From positions 1 through 17,182 of the forward strand of contig CAZXDO010000038.1 in NCBI GenBank assembly GCA_964639325.1: 17,182 nucleotides of DNA, written 5' to 3'. The notes under the pieces were generated by a model. That model did no database searches, had not been told where the DNA came from, and saw only the letters and a program-made list of their open reading frames with translations. Source of the DNA: DATGCT01 sp964639325. GTDB lineage: Bacteria; Patescibacteriota; Minisyncoccia; UBA6257; GWB1-50-10. A program made the translations under genes and the position numbers. Every line of letters starts with the position of its first letter. Positions within the stretch are counted from its first letter, which is position 1. Shown here piece by piece: positions 12,260-17,182 of this stretch.

Positions 12260-13552
12260 TTAAAAACTTCTTCTCATTAGGTTGGTAACTTCTCTTTCAG
12301 CATCAAGAATGGCATTTAAAGCATCTTTCTCTTTGTCTCTTACAAAGTTTATCATATCTCCAAAAATTTCGTTAACTCTTTCAGGATCGGGTTGTTTCCA
12401 ATTCTGAGCAATAAGAATTTGTTTTGTAAAAGTTCCAATAATAGGGTCGTTTTTATGTCTTTCTATTAAATATTTTAAAGCCGGTGGAGAGTTGGTGGCT
12501 TCAAGATAACTTTCGGCGCTGGTAAGGTCGGTGGTAAGGGTGCGGATAAAATCCCAAGCAATTGCCGGAAATTTAGTTTGACGGGAGACGGTGTAGCCAA
12601 AATAGCGGGCAAAAGAATATTTTTGACCACCTTCAATCTGCGGAATTTCACTAACTCCTGCTTTAATTGTGGGGTTACTTTCTTTTATTTCTTTAAAATT
12701 CTTATGATAACCGAAAACTATTGCTGTTTTTTCTCGAGCAAAGGACTCTATATCGTTTGAAAAATATTCATCCCAGGTATAACTTGAAGATTCAGAACTT
12801 GAGAATCTAAGATAAAATTCTAAAGCCTCTCTACTTCCCCGATAACCAAACTCGGCTTTTTCGTAATCTTCACTTACCATTTCTGCTCCGGACTGAATCA
12901 TTAACAACGACAAAAGGTCAACATAATTTTCAATGTTATTAGCCGTACCTATTGCCGCCCCGGATTGAGAAATTCTATCATCTTCAAATTTGGTTAGATC
13001 GGGAATATTATTCTGAAATTCTTTCCAAGTTTTAGGAGGGAAAACAATGCCCGCTTCATTAAAAATATCTTTGTTGTAAATAAGACTAAGAGTATCAACG
13101 AAAACAGGGAGAGCGTATATATTTTCATTTAAAACAAAATCATTTTCCACTATTTCCGGAAAATCGGCGGCAAGGTCTTGAACGGTGTACTTTGAAGAAG
13201 GAAGAGGAAATATCTTGTTAATTTTTCGAGGAAGGTCGTTGTTTGTTATCACAAAAATATCCGGACCTTCTTCAGAAGCCAAAGCATCAAGAAGGGTTTT
13301 TTCATATTCCTGAAGATTGTCAAAACGCCGATAATCTATTTTTACATTAGGATAAAGGGTATTAAATCGGCTAATAGCTGTTTTATAAGCAGAAGAATAA
13401 TCACTCACGCCCCAAAAAGAAAGGGTGGTTTCGGTGTTGTATATCGAGTCCTTGTCTTTATCTCTGTTTATAAAAAAACTAGAAACAAAAATAAGGACAA
13501 TGACAAGGATACCCCCTACTATTCCAAATATTAAAACTTTATTGCTATTCAT
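12260..13552 (-). CDS. Membrane-anchored extracellular solute-binding protein (family 1)
   Basis: This 430-residue protein has one N-terminal TM anchor (about 6-28) in place of a cleaved or lipidated signal, followed by a periplasmic-type sugar-binding fold. Recognisable elements are TLSFWGVSDYS, the FNTLYPNVKIDY strand, GPDIFVI, the YALPVFVDTLSLIYNKDIF hinge region and the KTWKEF element typical of family 1 binding proteins. The usual partner permeases and ATPase are absent here. First in its operon, it is followed by three VirB2-like genes. The ATG at 13552 follows a perfect TATAAT by 8 nt, so the mRNA is probably leaderless. The ligand is unknown. Confidence 0.9.
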   Translation of the reverse strand: MNSNKVLIFGIVGGILVIVLIFVSSFFINRDKDKDSIYNTETTLSFWGVSDYSSAYKTAISRFNTLYPNVKIDYRRFDNLQEYEKTLLDALASEEGPDIFVITNNDLPRKINKIFPLPSSKYTVQDLAADFPEIVENDFVLNENIYALPVFVDTLSLIYNKDIFNEAGIVFPPKTWKEFQNNIPDLTKFEDDRISQSGAAIGTANNIENYVDLLSLLMIQSGAEMVSEDYEKAEFGYRGSREALEFYLRFSSSESSSYTWDEYFSNDIESFAREKTAIVFGYHKNFKEIKESNPTIKAGVSEIPQIEGGQKYSFARYFGYTVSRQTKFPAIAWDFIRTLTTDLTSAESYLEATNSPPALKYLIERHKNDPIIGTFTKQILIAQNWKQPDPERVNEIFGDMINFVRDKEKDALNAILDAEREVTNLMRRSF

Positions 13553-13694
13553 TTGCCTTAATTATAACAAGGAAGGTGAGGGAAATAAATACGAAGTATT
13601 TATTTTACGATCCAACGCAGTTACAAACTTTGTTTATAACAAGAGGCGCAGGGAAATAAATATGAAGTATTTATTTTACGATCCGACGCAGTTA
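13553..13694 (-). repeat. 71-bp tandem repeat carrying promoter and palindrome
   Basis: Two copies (13553-13623 and 13624-13694) are offset by exactly 71 bp. Each holds an inverted repeat AAATAAATAC-GAA-GTATTTATTT (13583-13605; one mismatch in the copy at 13654-13676), then TTACGATCC(A/G)ACGCAGTTA. The right copy ends on the gyrA stop codon. On the minus strand each unit ends in a -10-like TATAA(T/A). The copies are nearly identical around the palindrome and diverge near the -10. Confidence 0.8.
13561..13589 (-). promoter_or_regulatory. Promoter of the solute-binding protein operon (leaderless)
   Basis: A perfect TATAAT (13566-13561) lies 8 nt before the ATG. With a 17-nt spacer the -35 is a weak TTTATT (13589-13584), which overlaps the palindrome at 13583-13605. 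A regulator binding the palindrome would cover the -35. Confidence 0.55.
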
Positions 13695-16166
13695 TAGACA
13701 CACTACTCCAACAACCGAATCATCTTCGTCGAGTTTCATAATTTTCACACCTTGAGTAGCTCTGCCGGCAGTTCTAATGTCTTTTAACTCTGTTCTAATA
13801 ATTAATCCTTTGGCTGAAAAGACTATGACTTCCTTTATGTCTTTATCAACTAATCTAATAGCTGCCAGAGGACCTGTTTTTTTAGTAACCTTGACGGTGG
13901 CAATACCGCGGCCGCCTCTTTTCTGAATTTTGTACTTTTCAACAAGGGTTTGTTTTCCATAACCATTTTCGGTAAGAACGAGAAGTTTTTCTCCCTTATC
14001 TTTATTTTCTTTTTTAACAACAACAAAACCTGCAGCTTTATCGTCTTTCTTTAATTTAATAGCTTCAACTCCGGAGGCACCTCTTCCCATAGGTCGGACT
14101 TCTTTCTCGTTGAATCTTATTGCGTAACCTTTTTTAGTAGCGAACATAAAGGAATCATTACCTCCGGAAACTCTGACCCAACTTAAGGTATCATCTTCTT
14201 TTAATTTAATAGCTATAATCCCGGTACTGCGAACATTATCAAACTCAGGAACTGCAGTTTTCTTAATAACTCCCTTCTCGGTCCCAAAACATAAGAATTT
14301 CTTTCTCATATCCTCATCTTTTTCGTTGTAGGTTAGGAAAGAAGTTACTTTTTCAGTGTCTGAAAGACCAAGAAAAGTGTGAACAAGTTTGCCTTTTGTG
14401 GTTCGGCTTGAAGCAGGAATTTTATATACCCTGGTTTTAAAAACTTTCCCTGAATCAGTGAAAAAGAGGGCGCTATCGTGAGTATTAGCAATAAACAACT
14501 GAGAAACTTTGTCTTTTTCTTTCAAATTAAAGCCGTGAAGGCCTCGACCGCCTCGGCCTTGAGTCTTAAAAGATTCCGGAGGCATTCTTTTTATATAACC
14601 GTCACTTGTCATAAAGACAACGGTTTCTTTTTCTAAAACAAAGTCTTCATCTTTAAATTCTTTAAGCCCTTCATTGATTATTACTGTCCTTCTTTCGTCA
14701 TTGTGCTTTTCTTTGATTTCTGCAAGTTCGTTGGTAATAATTTCAAAAATTCTTTTTTCACTTTTAAGAATGGTTTTATATTCTTTAATCTCCTTTTTCT
14801 TTTCCTCAAGTTCGTTTTTTATTTTTTTAGATTCAAGAGAAGCTAAAGATTGAAGCTTCATATCAAGAATAGCGTCAGCTTGGATGGGGGTAAGCTTAAA
14901 TTTAGCAACAAGATTTTTATGAGCACTGTTCCTGTCTTCTGATTTTTTAATAGTAGCAATTACTTCATCAATATCATCCAAGGCAATAACCAAACCTTCC
15001 AGGATATGGGCTCTTTCTTCAGCTTTTCTAAGATCATACTTTACCCTCCTTATAATAGTTATTTTACGGTGGTCAATGTATGCTGAAAGAATGTCTTTTA
15101 AGGAGACTGTTCGGGGTTGGATACCGTCAACAAGGGCAACCATATTAAAATAGAAATTCTTTTGAAGTTCTGTATTTTTGAAAAGTTGATTAATAATTCT
15201 TTCCGGAGCAACTCCTTGTTTCAAATCAATAGCAATTCTCATACCGTCCCTGCCGGATTCATCACGAACATCTTTAATACCTTCAATTCTTTTATCTTGA
15301 ACCAAGTTGGCTATTTTTTCGATAAGAACCGCTTTGTTAACCTGGAAAGGAATTTCGTTTATAACAATTGTTTTGTGCTTTTCTCTTTCTTCAACATCGG
15401 TAGCAGCCTGAATAGTAACCGACCCCCGGCCGGTGGAATAAGCTCTTTCAAGATCTTCAGTATTGTAGATAATACCGCCCGTGGGAAAATCCGGTCCGGG
15501 AATATGTTTCATAAGGTCATGAACGGTGGCATCTGGTTTTTCAATAAGGTGAACGATGGCATCAATAACTTCTCCAAGGTTATGAGGAGCAATATTAGTA
15601 GCCATCCCCACAGCAATACCCATGGTTCCGTTTAAAAGAAGTTCGGGAAGTCTGGCGGGTAGATACCTAGGCTCTTTTCTGGTTCCGTCATAGTTAGGTT
15701 CCCAATCAACAGTATCTTTTTCTATTTCAAATAAAAGTTCTTCAGAAATTTTAGATAAGCGGCACTCCGTATAACGCATGGCTGCGGGAGAGTCGCCATC
15801 AATAGAACCAAGGTTTCCTTGACCCTCAACAAGCATGTAACGCATTGAAAAATCTTGAGCCATTCTTATGGTAGCGTCGTATACGGCCGAGTCCCCATGA
15901 GGGTGGTAACGTCCAAGAACAGCACCAACAACATTGGCTGATTTTCTAAACTTGGAAGAGTGCTTTAAGTTTTCTTCCCACATCGCCCAAAGAACCCTGC
16001 GTTGAACAGGTTTTAAACCATCCCGAATATCGGGAATAGCACGGGAAACAATAACTGACATGGCATAGTCAACATATGATTCTTGAAGCTCATCAACTAT
16101 TTGAACATCTTTAAGCCTTTCGGCAATTTGTTGTTTTTCTTCTTTTTTTTCTTTGTCTTTTGCCAT
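13692..16166 (-). CDS. gyrA: DNA gyrase subunit A
   Basis: This 824-residue protein is the DNA cleavage and rejoining subunit of gyrase, which works with GyrB to introduce negative supercoils. The catalytic Tyr132 is in AAMRYTE. The quinolone-resistance region reads HPHGDSAVYDAT with Ser93 and Asp97, the sensitive forms at E. coli positions 83 and 87. A coiled-coil tower region follows (about 370-490), then the C-terminal beta-pinwheel with a GyrA box QGRGGRG (about 536-542), which supports gyrase over topoisomerase IV. The length is usual. The ATG at 16166 lies 5 bp after the stop of the upstream gene; the N-terminus is rich in Lys and Glu. It is third in a three-gene operon. Confidence 0.97.
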   Translation of the reverse strand: MAKDKEKKEEKQQIAERLKDVQIVDELQESYVDYAMSVIVSRAIPDIRDGLKPVQRRVLWAMWEENLKHSSKFRKSANVVGAVLGRYHPHGDSAVYDATIRMAQDFSMRYMLVEGQGNLGSIDGDSPAAMRYTECRLSKISEELLFEIEKDTVDWEPNYDGTRKEPRYLPARLPELLLNGTMGIAVGMATNIAPHNLGEVIDAIVHLIEKPDATVHDLMKHIPGPDFPTGGIIYNTEDLERAYSTGRGSVTIQAATDVEEREKHKTIVINEIPFQVNKAVLIEKIANLVQDKRIEGIKDVRDESGRDGMRIAIDLKQGVAPERIINQLFKNTELQKNFYFNMVALVDGIQPRTVSLKDILSAYIDHRKITIIRRVKYDLRKAEERAHILEGLVIALDDIDEVIATIKKSEDRNSAHKNLVAKFKLTPIQADAILDMKLQSLASLESKKIKNELEEKKKEIKEYKTILKSEKRIFEIITNELAEIKEKHNDERRTVIINEGLKEFKDEDFVLEKETVVFMTSDGYIKRMPPESFKTQGRGGRGLHGFNLKEKDKVSQLFIANTHDSALFFTDSGKVFKTRVYKIPASSRTTKGKLVHTFLGLSDTEKVTSFLTYNEKDEDMRKKFLCFGTEKGVIKKTAVPEFDNVRSTGIIAIKLKEDDTLSWVRVSGGNDSFMFATKKGYAIRFNEKEVRPMGRGASGVEAIKLKKDDKAAGFVVVKKENKDKGEKLLVLTENGYGKQTLVEKYKIQKRGGRGIATVKVTKKTGPLAAIRLVDKDIKEVIVFSAKGLIIRTELKDIRTAGRATQGVKIMKLDEDDSVVGVVCL

Positions 16167-16171
16167 ATTAA

Positions 16172-16549
16172 TTAATTTGAAGAAGGTGTATACTCTTTTA
16201 CGTTTTCCAAATTATCTTTTGTTTTGGTAATTAATTCACTTATTCTTTGAGAAAATTTCTTAAAAGTGTTTGAAGCTGAACTGATAGTTTTCTTAAACCC
16301 TCTGTTTAAGGTAAATAATACTGAATTATTTTCTGTTTCTTCTTCAATTTCTGATACTGATTCTGAACCATTTTCATTTTGAGTAACTTTGGGCAAAGTA
16401 ACGTTCAAATACAAAACCCAGAGAGCTACAATAACTATCATAACTAATATTGTGCTTCCTATTAACCAATACCGTTTTGTTTTTTGATCAGAACGGCGCA
16501 GTTCTTTTATTTTTTTATTTACTTTTCTAAAAAAACTAACGGACGACAT
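16172..16549 (-). CDS. Single-pass membrane protein upstream of gyrA
   Basis: In this 125-residue protein, a basic N-terminus (residues 1-27) is followed by one hydrophobic TM segment (about 28-50). An acidic linker (SESVSEIEEETENN) and a Lys-rich amphipathic helix (about 80-118) come next. No family is recognised. It sits 4 bp after the gene upstream and 5 bp before gyrA, so all three are co-transcribed. Confidence 0.8.
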   Translation of the reverse strand: MSSVSFFRKVNKKIKELRRSDQKTKRYWLIGSTILVMIVIVALWVLYLNVTLPKVTQNENGSESVSEIEEETENNSVLFTLNRGFKKTISSASNTFKKFSQRISELITKTKDNLENVKEYTPSSN

Positions 16550-16553
16550 ATAT

Positions 16554-17129
16554 TTATTTCTTTAAGCAACGGATTTCCATTTTTCCTTCTTCAAGGTCAT
16601 TTTTTCGAAGAACAATTTTTTCTTCTTCTTTACATTCTTCTTTGCTAAATTCTTTCAGGAATTTTTTTAAATCACCGGTAGCAGAAGGGATTATCAAGGA
16701 CGGTTCAAGTTGGCGAATAAATTTGGCTAACTCAGAAGACTTAATAGTGTTTTCTCCATTGCCCACCGGAGTAATTACAATATCAATATCGGTAAGGTGT
16801 TCCTGAATTTCATCCTTGGGAAATTCTTCCAAAAAACCCAAAATGAGTATTTTGGTGCCTTCGAATTCAAGAAGATAAATTGTTTTTTCAAATTTATTAG
16901 AAAAAGATTGTATACCTTGAATACGCACACCGCTTACTTCGTACTCACCGGCATGGTCAATCCAAAAAACATTATCTTTCTCTGAAGGGTTTTCAACTTC
17001 TGCCGGGCGCCTTGTGTTTATAACAACATTAGCCCCACGAAAAGAACGTTGATCCTTAGGATCAACGAGAAGGACCGTTTCGCCTGAAGCAAGCTTAAAA
17101 TAATTATCTCCTTGATAAGTTATAATCAC
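16554..17129 (-). CDS. Metallo-beta-lactamase-fold protein lacking metal ligands
   Basis: This 191-residue protein begins ITYQGDNYFKLASGETVLLV and continues with DHAGEYEVSGVRIQGI, a layout typical of the UlaG-like branch of the metallo-beta-lactamase superfamily. Where active members have HxHxDH, this one reads TRRPAEVE (about 39-46). The later conserved IPIHYG element reads IPSATG, and the FLGD aspartate is replaced. With all ligand positions lost it is probably not a hydrolase. The start is a GTG at 17129, 6 nt after a GATAAT, so the mRNA is probably leaderless. It is first in the operon with a one-TM protein and gyrA. The fold assignment is by pattern only. Confidence 0.72.
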   Translation of the reverse strand: MIITYQGDNYFKLASGETVLLVDPKDQRSFRGANVVINTRRPAEVENPSEKDNVFWIDHAGEYEVSGVRIQGIQSFSNKFEKTIYLLEFEGTKILILGFLEEFPKDEIQEHLTDIDIVITPVGNGENTIKSSELAKFIRQLEPSLIIPSATGDLKKFLKEFSKEECKEEEKIVLRKNDLEEGKMEIRCLKK

Positions 17130-17135
17130 TTTTTT

Positions 17136-17181
17136 ATTATCGCAAGGAAAGCGAGGAAAGTAAACACCTTGTGTTTGTTTT
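17136..17181 (-). promoter_or_regulatory. Promoter module of the gyrA operon with palindrome
   Basis: On the minus strand, TTTACT (17164-17159), a 17-nt spacer and GATAAT (17141-17136) precede the GTG start by 6 nt. Upstream lies an imperfect palindrome (plus strand AAAGTAAACAC-CTT-GTGTTTGTTTT, 17157-17181). The block between palindrome and -10 (CCTCGCTTTCCTTGCGATAA) closely matches that of the solute-binding protein promoter (CCTCACCTTCCTTGTTATAA). Confidence 0.6.
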
Positions 17182-17182
17182 C

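Noticed and set aside
13553..13694. CRISPR-like repeat pair
   Set aside because: There are only two units, which adjoin without spacers, and they carry promoter elements; no cas genes are present.

Overview
The window looks like a piece of chromosome from a low-GC bacterium of the candidate phyla radiation (Patescibacteria). The support is a very short IF-2 without the usual N-terminal extension, small membrane proteins of VirB2/TrbC type, compact gene packing, and many small proteins without a recognisable family. TGA acts as a stop codon in several genes, so the UGA=Gly code of Gracilibacteria/SR1 is unlikely. The lineage is inferred from gene content, with no phylogeny run.

Layout: (1) 1-1583, minus, most of ftsH, preceded at 1670-2053 by a small PD-(D/E)XK-like gene. 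(2) 2161-4085, a tRNA neighbourhood: an HTH/LAGLIDADG-like gene directly upstream of tRNA-Gly(GCC), a 72-residue membrane protein gene, tRNA-Leu(UAA) overlapped by an HNH endonuclease gene, and tRNA-Cys(GCA). (3) 4157-6468, infB, divergent tRNA-Ser(GCU) and tRNA-Glu(UUC), a two-TM protein and tRNA-Arg(GCG). (4) 6536-7759, a CPA-family Na+/H+ antiporter. (5) 7800-9196, a second minus-strand tRNA array (Leu(UAG), Val, Ala, Ser(UGA)) carrying another HTH/LAGLIDADG-like gene, a GC-rich palindromic element and tRNA fragments. (6) 9309-11020, a band-7 protein plus a one-TM partner. (7) 11073-13552, minus, an anchored solute-binding protein followed by three VirB2/TrbC-like small membrane proteins. 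(8) 13692-17129, minus, a packed operon of a degenerate metallo-beta-lactamase-fold protein, a one-TM protein and gyrA.

The most interesting feature is the relation between tRNA genes and putative homing endonucleases. Three endonuclease-like genes each sit directly upstream of a tRNA on the same strand: 12 nt before tRNA-Gly, 2 nt before tRNA-Ala, and overlapping the 5' 37 nt of tRNA-Leu(UAA). Each has a sigma70-like -10 box 6-7 nt before its ATG, which predicts a leaderless mRNA. The Gly-linked gene is bracketed by near-identical copies of a promoter/leader sequence. In addition, the 3' ends of tRNA-Gly, tRNA-Leu(UAA) and tRNA-Val are each duplicated 80, 100 and 188 bp downstream, resembling attachment-site scars of very small elements. 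Together they suggest a family of minimal mobile elements that use tRNA genes as landing sites, promoters and 3' repair templates. The mechanism is inference; the repeats and gene arrangement are seen directly.

No stretch longer than 300 bases lacks a gene, and no CRISPR array, rRNA or insertion sequence was seen.
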